The notes: generated by a model from the letters alone, not told the origin. A stretch of DNA of 35,692 nucleotides from JBEBXQ01 sp040391535 (GCA_040391535.1 JBEBXQ010000032.1:1-35692); one strand, 5' to 3'; shown: positions 8,773-19,600, counted from the first letter of the stretch. Numbers and translations: made by a program.

Positions 8773-8805
8773 TTTGTCATTTTTATTCCCGGTTAATGTA
8801 TTTTG
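8773..8805 (+). promoter_or_regulatory. Possible recO promoter
   Basis: TTTG at 8773-8776 lies 22 bases before TATTTTG at 8799-8805. This resembles the Bacteroidota TTTG / TAnnTTTG pair with one base missing in the -7 element. It ends 29 bases before the recO start. Confidence 0.35.
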
Positions 8806-8834
8806 TTCAAATTTGCATGAAATAACTTTCGGAG

Positions 8835-9536
8835 ATGCTGTATAAGACAAAGGGGATAGTCCTGAATTACATCCGGTTTAAAGAATCATCTATCATCACC
8901 AAAATTTACACGGAGCGTTTTGGGATTCAGAATTACATTGTCAACAGTGTCAGAAGCAGCAGTTCCAAAACCAACAAAATAGCTCTTTTCCAACCACTTA
9001 CCTTACTGGATCTGGTGGTTTATCATAAGGACACCAAGCCGGAAGCACTGCATCGCATTTCAGAAGTCAGATGCAATTATCCTTACCATTCGCTGCCTTT
9101 TGATATTATCAAAACTACCATAGGGCTGTTCATTACCGAAATCCTTACCAAAACACTGAAAGAAGAGGAAGAAAACCTGCCCCTGTTTCAGTTTCTGGAA
9201 CGTAATCTTCAGTCATTCGATCAGCAGACCACAGGAGCTGAGTATTTTCCTTTACAATTTCTGACACAATTTACGTTTCTGCTTGGTTTTGGTCTCGAAT
9301 CTGTCAAAGATCTTGAAAATCAACTATCAGAGAATGCCTATCCTACCCTCCCGGATGACGCCCAACGCAGGGCTGTTCAGCAATGGCTTTCACCGAAAGA
9401 AACCGGAATCAGTCATCCGTTAAATAAAACCCAGCGACTGGCCTTACTGGATATGCTGCTGTATTTTTACAAAGTCCATGTAGCACATTTCGGCGAACTC
9501 AGATCTGCTGATATATTACATTCCGTATTTTCGTAA
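8835..9536 (+). CDS. recO: DNA repair protein RecO
   Basis: A 233-residue RecO, close to the 242 residues of the E. coli protein. The N-terminus MLYKTKGIVLNYIRFKESS is the characteristic first strand pair of the RecO OB fold (about 1-80), followed by the helical domain (FPLQFLTQFTFLLGFGLE at about 141-158). RecO works with RecF and RecR to load RecA onto SSB-coated single-stranded DNA. The cysteine zinc-finger motif of some RecO proteins is absent. It is flanked by divergent and unrelated genes, so it is probably monocistronic. Confidence 0.93.
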   Translation: MLYKTKGIVLNYIRFKESSIITKIYTERFGIQNYIVNSVRSSSSKTNKIALFQPLTLLDLVVYHKDTKPEALHRISEVRCNYPYHSLPFDIIKTTIGLFITEILTKTLKEEEENLPLFQFLERNLQSFDQQTTGAEYFPLQFLTQFTFLLGFGLESVKDLENQLSENAYPTLPDDAQRRAVQQWLSPKETGISHPLNKTQRLALLDMLLYFYKVHVAHFGELRSADILHSVFS

Positions 9537-9588
9537 ACAAATTGTGGTTTATTTTGTAAAAATGCCAAGATTTGATCTTTTATTTTAG

Positions 9589-9596
9589 TAGATTTG
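9589..9596 (+). promoter_or_regulatory. Possible -7 element for the ECF sigma gene
   Basis: TAGATTTG matches TAnnTTTG exactly and lies 50 bases before the GTG start. A TTTG is present at 9571-9574, but only 14 bases separate the two, less than the usual 19-22. Confidence 0.3.
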
Positions 9597-9646
9597 ATTT
9601 CCGGTTCGATAATTGACTCCCTGTTAACCTATTATTTCTGTTAGTT

Positions 9647-10255
9647 GTGAAACTTCAGATCAACCATAACGAAGCTGACATTCTGGAAAAAGTTGCACAG
9701 GGTGATACCCAGGCTTTTTCAAAATTGTTTTATGGTTATCACCAGGAACTGGCCGGGTACATTTTCAAGCTCATAAAATCCAGCGAATTAACGGAGGAAA
9801 TTGTACAGGATACTTTTCTGAAAATCTGGACACAAAGGGAATCATTGCATAAAATTGATAACTTCAGGGCCTATCTCTTCACGATGTCAAGAAATTATAC
9901 TTTTAACGTCATGAGAGCGGAAACCCGTAAACTGTTGCATCAGCAGCAATGGGTTGCAGAGCAGATGTCTGCTATGCCGGAGGATGTAGCTGATCTCGAA
10001 AGGAAATTTTCGCTTCTTGACGAAGCCATTGCACAACTGCCATCACAGCAACGGAAAGTCTGGACCCTTAGCCGGAAAGACGGCTTAAAGCAGGAAGAAA
10101 TAGCCCGGCATCTGCAGCTTTCCAGGGAAACCGTCAAGCGGCATATCAGTCTTGCCACCTCATCCATTATTCGTTTTGTGCAGCACAAATCGGATACACT
10201 GTTATTTATACTGTTATTCCTGGCACATACGCTGTTTGCCCGATATACCTGGTAA
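9647..10255 (+). CDS. ECF sigma factor, FecI-like, Bacteroidota expansion type
   Basis: A 202-residue ECF sigma-70 factor. Region 2 (about 22-90) includes ELTEEIVQDTFLKIW, which contacts core polymerase and the -10 region. Region 4 (about 123-175) ends in the helix-turn-helix LKQEEIARHLQLSRETVKRH. The start is GTG at 9647, and no ATG occurs in the first 79 codons. An unusual hydrophobic tail (about 183-198, DTLLFILLFLAHTLF) could insert in or dock at the membrane. The next genes are fecR, an STN-domain susC and susD. In the known Fec-type cascade the TonB receptor senses ligand, FecR transmits the signal and the sigma factor activates the transporter operon. Confidence 0.92.
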   Translation: MKLQINHNEADILEKVAQGDTQAFSKLFYGYHQELAGYIFKLIKSSELTEEIVQDTFLKIWTQRESLHKIDNFRAYLFTMSRNYTFNVMRAETRKLLHQQQWVAEQMSAMPEDVADLERKFSLLDEAIAQLPSQQRKVWTLSRKDGLKQEEIARHLQLSRETVKRHISLATSSIIRFVQHKSDTLLFILLFLAHTLFARYTW

Positions 10256-10403
10256 ACCGGGTGCTTTACGCTCCGCTTTTCTCAAAAAGAATCCGTCGTA
10301 ATACCTACTTAATCAGAAAATTACAATCAATTTCAAAAAAATCATCTGTTACATTGACCCTTTTCTACCGCTGCCGGTGTCTTAGGGGCAGACATTCTAT
10401 CAA

Positions 10404-11603
10404 ATGAACGAAGAAAGGATCACATACCTGTTTTACCGCTATTTTGACGGCACTTCTACTCCGGACGAAAAAGTAGAGTTAGCCGATCTGATACAAAACC
10501 CTCTTTATAAGGAGCGTTTTCTGGCTCTGATGGAAGAAGCCTGGAAAACGTATAGTGATGATAATCCGGTTTTTTCTGAAGAAAAAAGCAGGAAGCTACT
10601 GACGGAGGTACTGGCCCATCCGATAACAGATGAGTCTGAACTGACAGAAAACCCGCACCGCCCCGTATTCCTGTGGAAACGTTTCGCAGCAGCTGCTATG
10701 ATCATTATAGCTACCGGCTTAGCCTTTTACTTTTACCAGGATCAGAAGCGCATACCGGAAGCAATGACGGTCATTGAAGAAGACATTCTTCCCGGCAGAA
10801 ATATAGCGTCTCTGACCCTGCAGGATGGTACTGTTTTTCATTTGGAAACTGCTGAAAACGGGCTCCTTACCCGGCAGGAAAAAGTAGCTGTAATGAAAGT
10901 CAATGATGGTCAGATTGTATATCAGGCACCGGATCAAAGCTTTAACGGGCAGCCGGCATTTCATGAATTAATAACACCCCGGGGCGGACAATACATGCTG
11001 ATACTTCCCGATGGAAGTAAAGCATGGCTGAATGCCGCTTCATCCATAAGATTTCCGGTGCCGTTCAGCGAATCTGACAGAAAAGTGGAGATCACCGGTG
11101 AAGTATTTTTTGAGATAACTAAGTCAAAGCGTAAAAACGGGCAGCCACGTCCGTTTTTTGTAAAAGTTCATCAGACTGAAATTGAAGTATTAGGCACACA
11201 ATTTAATATCAATGCTTATGATGATGAACATATGCTCCGCACCACATTGCTGGAAGGTTCTGTTAAAGTTCATAACGGGAATCTGGAAAAATTACTAAAA
11301 CCGGGCCAGGAGGCTTCGATTTCCCAGGCCTCTTCCTCTATTCAGATTAATGAGGTAGACACCGAAATGTCCGTCGCCTGGAAAAACGGTTATTTCCAGT
11401 TTGAGCAAACACCGCTTCAGGAAGTGATGCGGCAGCTATCCAAATGGTATGATGTTGACGTAAGTTACGAAGGAGCTATTCCCGACAGGGCTTTCAGTGG
11501 CGAAATATCCCGTAGCACCACCCTCTCGCAGGTACTGGAAATTCTCGAGATCAGCAAAGTTCATTTTAACAGAGACGATAAAAAAATTCTTATTAAACCT
11601 TGA
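10404..11603 (+). CDS. FecR-family anti-sigma factor with C-terminal DUF4974 domain
   Basis: A 399-residue single-pass membrane protein. The cytoplasmic N-terminus (1-92, expected to bind the sigma factor) is followed by a membrane helix at about 93-111. The periplasmic FecR domain lies at about 190-285, beginning ITPRGGQYMLILPDGSKAWLN. The C-terminal domain at about 328-398 (FEQTPLQEVMRQLSKWYDVDV) is the STN-like DUF4974 typical of Bacteroidota. It should sense the plug state of the SusC encoded next and control the sigma factor encoded 148 bases upstream. Confidence 0.94.
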   Translation: MNEERITYLFYRYFDGTSTPDEKVELADLIQNPLYKERFLALMEEAWKTYSDDNPVFSEEKSRKLLTEVLAHPITDESELTENPHRPVFLWKRFAAAAMIIIATGLAFYFYQDQKRIPEAMTVIEEDILPGRNIASLTLQDGTVFHLETAENGLLTRQEKVAVMKVNDGQIVYQAPDQSFNGQPAFHELITPRGGQYMLILPDGSKAWLNAASSIRFPVPFSESDRKVEITGEVFFEITKSKRKNGQPRPFFVKVHQTEIEVLGTQFNINAYDDEHMLRTTLLEGSVKVHNGNLEKLLKPGQEASISQASSSIQINEVDTEMSVAWKNGYFQFEQTPLQEVMRQLSKWYDVDVSYEGAIPDRAFSGEISRSTTLSQVLEILEISKVHFNRDDKKILIKP

Positions 11604-11699
11604 TTATTCCCCTTTAACTTTAATTGTACTATTCCTGAATCCTTTTAATCATCAAGCCTATGAAGAAAACAATATGAGATTTTCGGAGGCACCCTGAAA

Positions 11700-11727
11700 A
11701 ACCGGGCGCGTTGGCGCGCCCCCGGTT
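11700..11727. other. GC-rich hairpin between fecR and susC
   Basis: GGGCGCG at 11704-11710 pairs with CGCGCCC at 11715-11721 across a TTGG loop. An outer AACC/GGTT pairing (11700-11703 with 11724-11727) leaves a two-base bulge. No T-run follows, so it is more likely an mRNA-stability or attenuation element in the susC leader than a full terminator. Confidence 0.5.
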
Positions 11728-11774
11728 ACTAAATGCAGGGTCTGCTTCACCTTGTCTGAACCAACAGGCCGAAA

Positions 11775-14700
11775 ATGTACAATCTGAACAAACTGTCCAT
11801 TTTATCCAAACCCAAACATTCGCAAATGTATAGAAATTTATGCGCTTTAATGAAAAGCAAGGAACGATATTGCTTTCATTATAATCTTATCAGGACAATG
11901 AAACTGACCTTTGTCATTTTACTATCTTTCTGTCTGCATGTCAGCGCAAGCAGTTATTCTCAGAAAATAACGCTTTCCGCTAATAATATGCCTTTGGAGA
12001 AGGTATTCAAAATCATCAAAAAACAATCAGGTTACAGTTTCTTTTACGATCATTCCCTGCTGAAAAACGCAGCTTCAGTCAATGCCAGTGTCGTTAACCA
12101 GCCTCTGGAAGAAGCACTCAGGCTTTGCTTCGCAAATCAATCGCTTACCTGGTCTGTTGTGGGCAAAACCATTGTCGTAAAGCCCGCACTTCCGCGCAAT
12201 AGCCACTCCGGCGTTCTCAACATGCCGACTCCCGATGTTAAAGAGCAGAATGTGCGTGTATCTGTTCAGAAAAGCACAGCTTTACTGAATGAAATCAGCG
12301 GTAAAGTAACAGATGAAAACGGAGAAGGATTACCGGGTGTCAGTATTATCATAAAAGGTACATCTACCGGAACAGTTACCAATGAAAACGGAACCTATTC
12401 ACTGAGTACCACCACGGATAATCCTGTACTTATATTTTCTTTTGTTGGTTATCAAAGCATTGAGTTAAATGCAGCGGGAAAGCATGTGCTGGATGTAGTC
12501 ATGACTTCAGATACCAAAGCCCTTGAAGAAGTAATTGTGATCGGTTATACCTCCAAGCAGACTTCGCAGCTGACAAGCTCCGTTTCCACGGTTTCGGGTA
12601 AACAGCTTAATGACGTTACTTCCAACAACCCGTTAAGCCTGTTACAGGGAAAAGCCCCGGGGGTTATTGTATCCAATCCTTCCGGTGATCCTACAGCCGC
12701 TTCCAATGTGGTTATCCGTGGCTCCAGTTCTATAACTGCCGGTTCAGGGCCATTAATGGTGGTGGACGGAATTATTGGAGGCAATGCCAATCCTAATGAT
12801 ATTGAAACCATTACAATTCTGAAAGATGCTGCGGCTACAGGTTTATACGGTTCCAGAGCGGCGAATGGTGTTATTATTATCACTACCAAATCGGGCAAAT
12901 CCGGAAAGACAAGAATCAGCCTGAATGCTTCAACGGGTTTTAATAATCCGACTACGGGTAATTTCAGGGTCATGAATTCCCGGGAATTATATGACTATGA
13001 AAAATCATTTTACCCGGCAGACCGTTTCGACAAGGAAATACCATCCGGTGTAGTAAATCAGCATACCAACTGGCAGGATCTTGCTTTCCGTACCGGTATT
13101 ACACAAAACTATGTACTCTCTGTTTCCGGAGGCAACGAAAAAACGAAGTTTTATGTAGCCGGAAACTTCTATAATGAAGAAGGAACGTTAAAGTTTAATG
13201 AGGCGAAAAAATATAACCTCAGAACAAACCTGAATCATAAAATCAATGAAAAGCTCTCTCTGAATATAAAGCTCAATACCTATTTTAATAAGTTTAATTC
13301 GGATCCGGCGGGCCTTGACGGAGCACTTTACGGAGCTTATAATAATATGCCGTGGGATCAGCCTTATAATGCGGATGGATCCATTAACCGCGGAACCGAA
13401 GGCGGATGGTATGGCCGCGAGCAGGAAAATTTTCTGCACGGATGGCAATATAACCTCAATCAATCCAGATCAACCGGTATGGATGCCGACGTTAACCTGG
13501 AGTACCAGATCATCCCTGACCTGACTTTTTACAGCTATAACAGGATAAGTTATAACAACTCCAGAGGTGAACTTTATCATGATATCCGTTCCAAGGCCGG
13601 AAAAGGACTGGGACGGCTCACGGACAGTTTCGGAAACGGCTTATCCCTTATTACTTCCAACCGTATCAAATACGATAAGCACTTCGGAAATCATCAGCTG
13701 ACTGCGCTGGCAGTCGCAGAAGCTGAAAAAAACAGAACAGAAAGTAACGGACTTACAGGAGAAGGTTTTGCGCCTGGCCTGCATGTTATGAGTACAGCCT
13801 CACGTGTGCTGACGGCCTACGGCGATATCTTTGAAAATGCTTTCAGTAAAGGACTGGTTCAACTGGATTACAGTTATGACAACCGCTATTTCGCTGTTGT
13901 TTCTTACATCAATGAATCATCTTCCCGTTTTGGTGCCAATAAAAGATCAGGGAATTTTTATACGCTGGGTGCCTCCTGGATTCTCAGTAACGAAGACTTC
14001 CTGAAAAATAACACAACGATTGACCTGCTAAAAGTGCGTGCCAGCTATGGCCTCACAGGAAACGCGGAAATCGGGAATTATCAATCGCTTGGATTGTATT
14101 CATTTGCTGCCCAGTACGCAGGCAACTCAGCTGCATTTCCTTCACAGCTGGCCAATAACGACCTTACCTGGGAAAAAGCAAAAAGCCTGAACTTTGGTAC
14201 AGACCTGAGCTTTTTCAAAAGAATAAACCTGAATCTGGACCTTTACAGAAAAACTACCGACGGCTTGCTGCTGAATGTAGAATTACCTTACACAAGTGGT
14301 TTCAGTTCTGTTATCCGTAATGTGGGTGCCGTCCAGAATAAAGGGCTCGAAATCAACCTCAATACGCTTAATACCACCGGGGAATTTAAATGGGAAACCG
14401 GTTTTAACATCGCTTTCAACAAGAGTAAGGTTTTGCAGCTGGTGGATGGCAAGGATATCCGTCAGGGGAATTTATTGTTAAGGGAAGGACTGGAACTATA
14501 TACCTGGAACATGAGAAAATGGGCTGGTGTGGATGCTGAAAACGGTGATCCCTTGTGGGAAGTAGTAACCACAGATGCCAATGGAAATGAAACACGTTCC
14601 ACGACTAATTCATACAGTGACGCGACCCTTCAGAATGTAGGGTCTGCTGCTCCTGATTTTACCGGCGGTTTCAGCAATACCTTTTCTTATAAGAGATTTA

Positions 14701-15152
14701 CGCTATCTGCTTTTATGAACTTTGTTTCAGGGAACAAGGTATACCATACTTCAAGAGGATTATTTGATTCAGATGGTGCCTATTATACTTACAACAGTAT
14801 GGTACTGGCTGACGGATGGAGCCGCTGGGAGAATCCGGGCGATATGGCTACCCACCCCAAAGCCGTTTTCGGGGGAAACCGGAATTCCAATCAGACTTCC
14901 TCCCGGTACCTGGAAGACGGCAGTTACCTGCGTCTGAGAAATATCAACCTTTCTTATGACATACCTGCCCAATTCTTAAACAAACTGAAAATCGCGGATA
15001 TGAGAGTTTATGTAAGCGGAGATAACCTTCTGACTTTCACTAAATTCTCAGGTATGGATCCGGAGGTGTCTCTGGGTCCTGGTGGCGGTACATCTTCCAT
15101 CAAATACCCCATCAGTAAAAAAGTGTTGTTCGGGATTAACCTTACCTTTTAA
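11775..15152 (+). CDS. SusC/RagA-family TonB-dependent outer-membrane transporter with STN signalling domain
   Basis: A 1125-residue outer-membrane nutrient transporter. The long N-terminal stretch before the signal peptide core (MKLTFVILLSFCLHVSA from Met42) is common in STN-bearing SusC proteins; starts at Met18 or Met42 are possible. Domains: STN signalling domain at about 65-137 (TLSANNMPLEKVFKIIKKQSG), carboxypeptidase-regulatory-like beta-sandwich at about 173-254 (SGKVTDENGEGLPGV), EEVIVIGY at 261-268, plug at about 270-375 (LLQGKAPGV and GLYGSRAANGVIIITTKSG), then a 22-strand-type beta barrel ending in an aromatic-rich strand with terminal Phe. The STN domain ties it to the FecR and sigma factor encoded upstream. 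SusD follows after five bases. The ligand cannot be read from sequence. Confidence 0.96.
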   Translation: MYNLNKLSILSKPKHSQMYRNLCALMKSKERYCFHYNLIRTMKLTFVILLSFCLHVSASSYSQKITLSANNMPLEKVFKIIKKQSGYSFFYDHSLLKNAASVNASVVNQPLEEALRLCFANQSLTWSVVGKTIVVKPALPRNSHSGVLNMPTPDVKEQNVRVSVQKSTALLNEISGKVTDENGEGLPGVSIIIKGTSTGTVTNENGTYSLSTTTDNPVLIFSFVGYQSIELNAAGKHVLDVVMTSDTKALEEVIVIGYTSKQTSQLTSSVSTVSGKQLNDVTSNNPLSLLQGKAPGVIVSNPSGDPTAASNVVIRGSSSITAGSGPLMVVDGIIGGNANPNDIETITILKDAAATGLYGSRAANGVIIITTKSGKSGKTRISLNASTGFNNPTTGNFRVMNSRELYDYEKSFYPADRFDKEIPSGVVNQHTNWQDLAFRTGITQNYVLSVSGGNEKTKFYVAGNFYNEEGTLKFNEAKKYNLRTNLNHKINEKLSLNIKLNTYFNKFNSDPAGLDGALYGAYNNMPWDQPYNADGSINRGTEGGWYGREQENFLHGWQYNLNQSRSTGMDADVNLEYQIIPDLTFYSYNRISYNNSRGELYHDIRSKAGKGLGRLTDSFGNGLSLITSNRIKYDKHFGNHQLTALAVAEAEKNRTESNGLTGEGFAPGLHVMSTASRVLTAYGDIFENAFSKGLVQLDYSYDNRYFAVVSYINESSSRFGANKRSGNFYTLGASWILSNEDFLKNNTTIDLLKVRASYGLTGNAEIGNYQSLGLYSFAAQYAGNSAAFPSQLANNDLTWEKAKSLNFGTDLSFFKRINLNLDLYRKTTDGLLLNVELPYTSGFSSVIRNVGAVQNKGLEINLNTLNTTGEFKWETGFNIAFNKSKVLQLVDGKDIRQGNLLLREGLELYTWNMRKWAGVDAENGDPLWEVVTTDANGNETRSTTNSYSDATLQNVGSAAPDFTGGFSNTFSYKRFTLSAFMNFVSGNKVYHTSRGLFDSDGAYYTYNSMVLADGWSRWENPGDMATHPKAVFGGNRNSNQTSSRYLEDGSYLRLRNINLSYDIPAQFLNKLKIADMRVYVSGDNLLTFTKFSGMDPEVSLGPGGGTSSIKYPISKKVLFGINLTF

Positions 15153-15157
15153 TCACC

Positions 15158-16618
15158 ATGAAACTGTCAATCATACGTCCCTATATAATATTAGCAGCAG
15201 TTACCCTGTTTACACTCAGCAGTTGTGACAAGGACCTGCAACCCTACACCAGCAAGTCTAATGAAACAGCACTGGCCACACCGGAGGACATTCAGATTGC
15301 CACTTACGGCAATTATTCAATGCTGGTTGCAGAAGACTATACGCGTCATTTTCTGGTCCTTAACGAATGGCCCGGAGACAATGTGGTACAAAGCGGTGCT
15401 GACGGCGACCAGGCGTCGCTTGCTGCTTCCTATCTGCATATTCCGACCATGTACCCTACCAATGATTTCTGGCGTCAATCTTATAAGCTGATTTATTCCT
15501 CCAACCTGATTATTGATAAGATACAGGATGGAGAATCAGCACAACTTGATCAGCTGAAAGCTGAGAACCTGTTTTTAAGGGCCATGGCTCACTTCAATCT
15601 GGTAAGGTTATTCGGCCGGCCTTATGCTCACGATAACGGAGAAAATCCGGGTATTCCCATTGTTGACAGCGTTGAAGCTGATGAGTTTCCTTCCAGGAAT
15701 ACGGTCAAAGAAGTCTATAACTTTGTTATCAGTGATCTGCTGAAAGCCATCACGCTGTTTAACCAGGATAAAAACTCAAACTTTGCCACCAGAGAAGCAT
15801 CGGAAGCCTTATTATCCCGTATTTATCTGTATATGGAGGACAATGGTAAAGCTATAGAATATGCCGACAAAGTAATTAACTCCGGACAATTTGAACTGGC
15901 CGCTACCGACGTATTTAAAAAATCCCCGACGCTCGTACCGGAGAGCAATCCGGAAACTATTTTTAATATACGGCATACGCTGGCGGACAATAAGGATAAA
16001 AATGCGATAGGCTCTCTCTATTATAACGATCCGGAAACGTTGTCCACCGGCTGGGGGGAATACTACACTTCCCAGGCGCTGATGGATTTGTATATGGAAA
16101 ACCCTGACGACGTGCGCTTGTCTTTTACCACTATACATTCTATCAATGGAGAATTACAATACCGTGGCACTTCGCCGCAATACTTTATTAACAAATTCAA
16201 CTGGCAGGAAGGAATTGCCAATCTCAGCTCACCCGTCTACCTTCGTCTGGCGGAGATGTATCTCAACCGCGCTGAAGCTTACGCTAAGTCGGGTCAGAAT
16301 GAGAAGGCCATAGAAGACGTGAATCTGATAAGGCGCCGTGCCGGACTTTCGGGAGATGCGCTCTATACCGTCTCTGATCTGAAAGGAAGAGGAAGTATAT
16401 TAAACGTGGTACTGGAAGAGCGGCGCATGGAACTGGCATATGAAGGCCACAGACCCGGCGATCTTTTCAGAAATAAGCTGCCATTGGTACGTGCTTATCC
16501 GGGATTACACGGAACTGATAATTTCCATCACCGGGTAGAACCTACCGATCCCAGGGTCATTTTTTTTATCCCTGAAAGAGAAATCATTGTTAATCCAAAC
16601 CTGCAACAGAATCCCTGA
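15158..16618 (+). CDS. SusD/RagB-family nutrient-binding outer-membrane lipoprotein
   Basis: A 486-residue lipoprotein. The signal peptide ends in the lipobox LSSC with acylated Cys23. The SusD N-terminal part holds the TPR-like helices (LKAENLFLRAMAHFNLVRLFG), and the C-terminal RagB/SusD region contains YLRLAEMYLNRAEAYAKSG and VVLEERRMELAYEGHRPGDLFR. It caps the SusC barrel encoded immediately upstream and binds substrate at the cell surface. At about 490 residues it is shorter than many glycan-binding SusD proteins but within the family range. It shares the transcript with susC and the downstream cytochrome gene (15-base gap). Confidence 0.95.
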   Translation: MKLSIIRPYIILAAVTLFTLSSCDKDLQPYTSKSNETALATPEDIQIATYGNYSMLVAEDYTRHFLVLNEWPGDNVVQSGADGDQASLAASYLHIPTMYPTNDFWRQSYKLIYSSNLIIDKIQDGESAQLDQLKAENLFLRAMAHFNLVRLFGRPYAHDNGENPGIPIVDSVEADEFPSRNTVKEVYNFVISDLLKAITLFNQDKNSNFATREASEALLSRIYLYMEDNGKAIEYADKVINSGQFELAATDVFKKSPTLVPESNPETIFNIRHTLADNKDKNAIGSLYYNDPETLSTGWGEYYTSQALMDLYMENPDDVRLSFTTIHSINGELQYRGTSPQYFINKFNWQEGIANLSSPVYLRLAEMYLNRAEAYAKSGQNEKAIEDVNLIRRRAGLSGDALYTVSDLKGRGSILNVVLEERRMELAYEGHRPGDLFRNKLPLVRAYPGLHGTDNFHHRVEPTDPRVIFFIPEREIIVNPNLQQNP

Positions 16619-16633
16619 AACCTATTCATCACA

Positions 16634-19600
16634 ATGACAATAACCCGTAAAACATACCTGGCAGTACTGACGATTATACTGTTCGGAATCAGTACTTTCA
16701 TGGTCTCTTTCCGGAATCAGACTGCAGAGTTTCCCGAAGGATTATCCGTTCCGGAAGACTTCACCATTGAGCGAGCCATTGACCCTGAACTTATTTCTTA
16801 CCCTATGTTCGCATCTTATGATGATCGGGGGCGGCTGTTTCTTTTTGAATCTACCGGCAGCAATGACATCACTACAGAGCAGATGGTTGAAAAGCCGGTT
16901 TACCATATCCGGGTCGTGGAAGATACCGACGGTGACGGCATTTTCGATAAAAGTCAGATCTATGCCGATAACATCCGCCTTCCTATGGGTGGCAGTTTCT
17001 ATCAGGGAAGCCTTTATGTGGCTGAATCACCTGAGCTGGTACGCTATACCGATACTGACGGTGATGGGAAAGCGGATAAAAGGGAAGTGCTTTTAACCGG
17101 ATGGGTTTTGAACGCGAATGCGGCTACCCTGAGCGGACCGTTCTTCGGGCCGGACGGATGGATGTACCTGCCCGATGCCCGGAGGAGTTTTGATATTACT
17201 ACCCGTGAAGGAGTTAACCTCAAAGGAAAAGGAGCAAGAATCTGGCGCTGCCGCCCTGATGGCACCGGACTGGAGTCCATGTCCGGCGGTGGATTTGACA
17301 ATGCCATTGAGATTGCTTTTATGCCCGCAGGTGAAACCATCGGTACCATGACCTATTTTACTGATCCGCAGGGAGGCTTCAGAGATGCATTGATGCATTG
17401 GGTAGAAGGAGGTGTTTATCCGAAGCATAATCCCGTCATTGAGCAGGATAAGCTGGCTTTAACCGGGCCCTTAATGCCTGTATTATCCAAAACAGCCCGT
17501 GTTGCTCCATCCGGACTCATGCGGTATCAGGGAAATACGTTTGGCACTGAATATCAGAACAATCTCTTCAGTGCGGAATTTAATACCGGTCGCATTATGC
17601 GTCATATTTTCTCTCCTGATGCGGCAACCTATACATCCGTTGACGAGCCCTTCATGAAATCAACCAGCTCTGACAGTCACCCTACGGATGTATTGCAGGA
17701 CGCTGACGGAAGTATGTTAGTAGTGGTTACAGGTGGCTGGTTTATAAATGGTTGTCCACTTTCACGGGTGGCCAAACCCAATGTTCTCGGAGGTATTTAC
17801 CGCATCCGTAAAAAAGGTGCACCCAAAGTAAACGATCCGTGGGGAAATAAAATTGACTATTCAAAGGCATCTGTTACGCAACTGGCTGCATACGGCAGGG
17901 ACACAAGACCGGCCGTACGCTCTAAAGCGCTTCAGACACTGGTACAGAAAGGAGATGCAGCCATTCCGGTTCTTCAGCAAATTGCTGCCCAGTCCAAAGA
18001 CGATGATACCAAAGCCCTGGCGGTTTTTGCTGTTTCAGGGATTAATACAACAAAATCGACAGCGGCTCTGAGAACACTGATGAACAATAAACACGTGATT
18101 ACCCGTACAGCTGCAGTAAGAGCGGCAGGACTATCCAGAGATCCGATGGCTGTTACCAAACTGATGGAGCTTGTGCAAAAAGACCACCCGCAGGTACGCA
18201 GACAGGCCGCTACGGCTTTAGGACAGATCGGTGATGTTAAAGCCATTCCTGCTTTACTGAAAGCCGCTGACAATCCTGACGACCGGTTTGTTGAACATGC
18301 TGTTATATATTCGCTGATTCAGCTCAATCAGCCCGAACCATTACTGGCTTCATTGAAGTCTTCATCGGATAATATCCGGAAAGCTGCCATTATAGCACTT
18401 GATCAGATGAATACCCCATCATTTAAAAAAGAGCATCTGGCTCCATTCCTGGAAAGCCAGAATGAGGATCTTCAGAACGCGGGTATATGGGTGGCGACCC
18501 ATCATCCGGAATGGACAGATATTGTGGTTGCATTTTTAGAGAAAAGGCTGCAAAAGTCAGATAACAGCGAAGCGGATATCGCTTCATTAAAAACCCTGAT
18601 GCTTACTTTCTGCGGTCATGAGGGTTTGCAGGAGTATATTACACAGCAGCTCAACAGTAATGCAGGCACAGACAGCAAACTGCTGTTGTTTTCTGTGATG
18701 GCTGAATGTCAGATTTCAACCCTTCCCCCATCATGGATAAAAGAAGTCGGGAAATTGCTTCAATCGGATGATATAAGAATCAGGACTGCCGCGTTGGGTC
18801 TCATCGAATCCCGGAGAATTGCTTCCCTTGAAAATGAACTGAACCAGCTTATTAATCAAAGTAATACGCCATCAACGATCCGTTTGCAGGCATTGAATGC
18901 AAAGTTGCTGGCTAAACCCCGGCTAAGCAGAGAGGATTTTGACCTGATCAACCAATATCTGAAATCAGGCAATGAATCACCCGTAAGGCAATCAGCAGCA
19001 CGTTTACTGGTGCAGGGGCAGCCCACCGATGAACAACTTATTGCATTGGCCGGAAATCAGATAGCGCAGGCTGAGCCTTTTCTGGTTCCTACCCTGACCG
19101 AAGCTTTTGCCGGTAACAAAAGTGAAGCGGTGGGTAAAGCATTGGTGCAGGCACTGAGTGCTTCAGCATCTCATCTGGATATCCTGTCGGAACCGGATCT
19201 GAAAAGAATGATTGAAAAATATCCGGCATCAGTACAGGAATCAGCCCGGCCTTTGATTGAACAACTCCGCGAAAAACAGGCTGAACGGCTGGCTCGCCTT
19301 GAAAATATCGAAAAACAGCTGCCCCGAGGTGATGTCAGCGAGGGCAGAAAGCTCTTTTTCGGTAAAGCTACCTGTTCTGCTTGTCATGCTGTTGAGTCGC
19401 AGGGTGGTGATTTCGGCCCTGATCTTACCAATATCGGTGATATCCGCTCAAGACATGATATGCTGGAAGCAATCATCTATCCCAGTGTAAGTTTTGCCAG
19501 AGAGCATGAGACTTTTAAGGTCGTCACCAAAGACAATACCTATACCGGTATTATCAAAGAGCAAACACCGGAATACGTTACGATTGCGGTAGGTCCCGGG

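Larger units (their letters stand above)
8527..8834. other. Divergent intergenic region between the GroES-like gene and recO
   Basis: This 308-base A/T-rich region holds no credible gene. It contains candidate promoters for both flanking genes and a 12-base inverted repeat with widely separated arms; each is listed separately. No RNA gene or riboswitch was recognised. Confidence 0.6.

Noticed and set aside
11660..11697. Overlapping mini-frames MKKTI and MRFSEAP before the GC-rich hairpin, considered as leader peptides
   Set aside because: They have no codon bias linked to a regulatory amino acid and no alternative pairing with the hairpin; such short frames are expected by chance.
12545..12973. 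A 142-codon minus-strand frame opposite the susC plug region
   Set aside because: It is antisense to a strongly conserved plug domain; no signal peptide, domain or promoter was seen.
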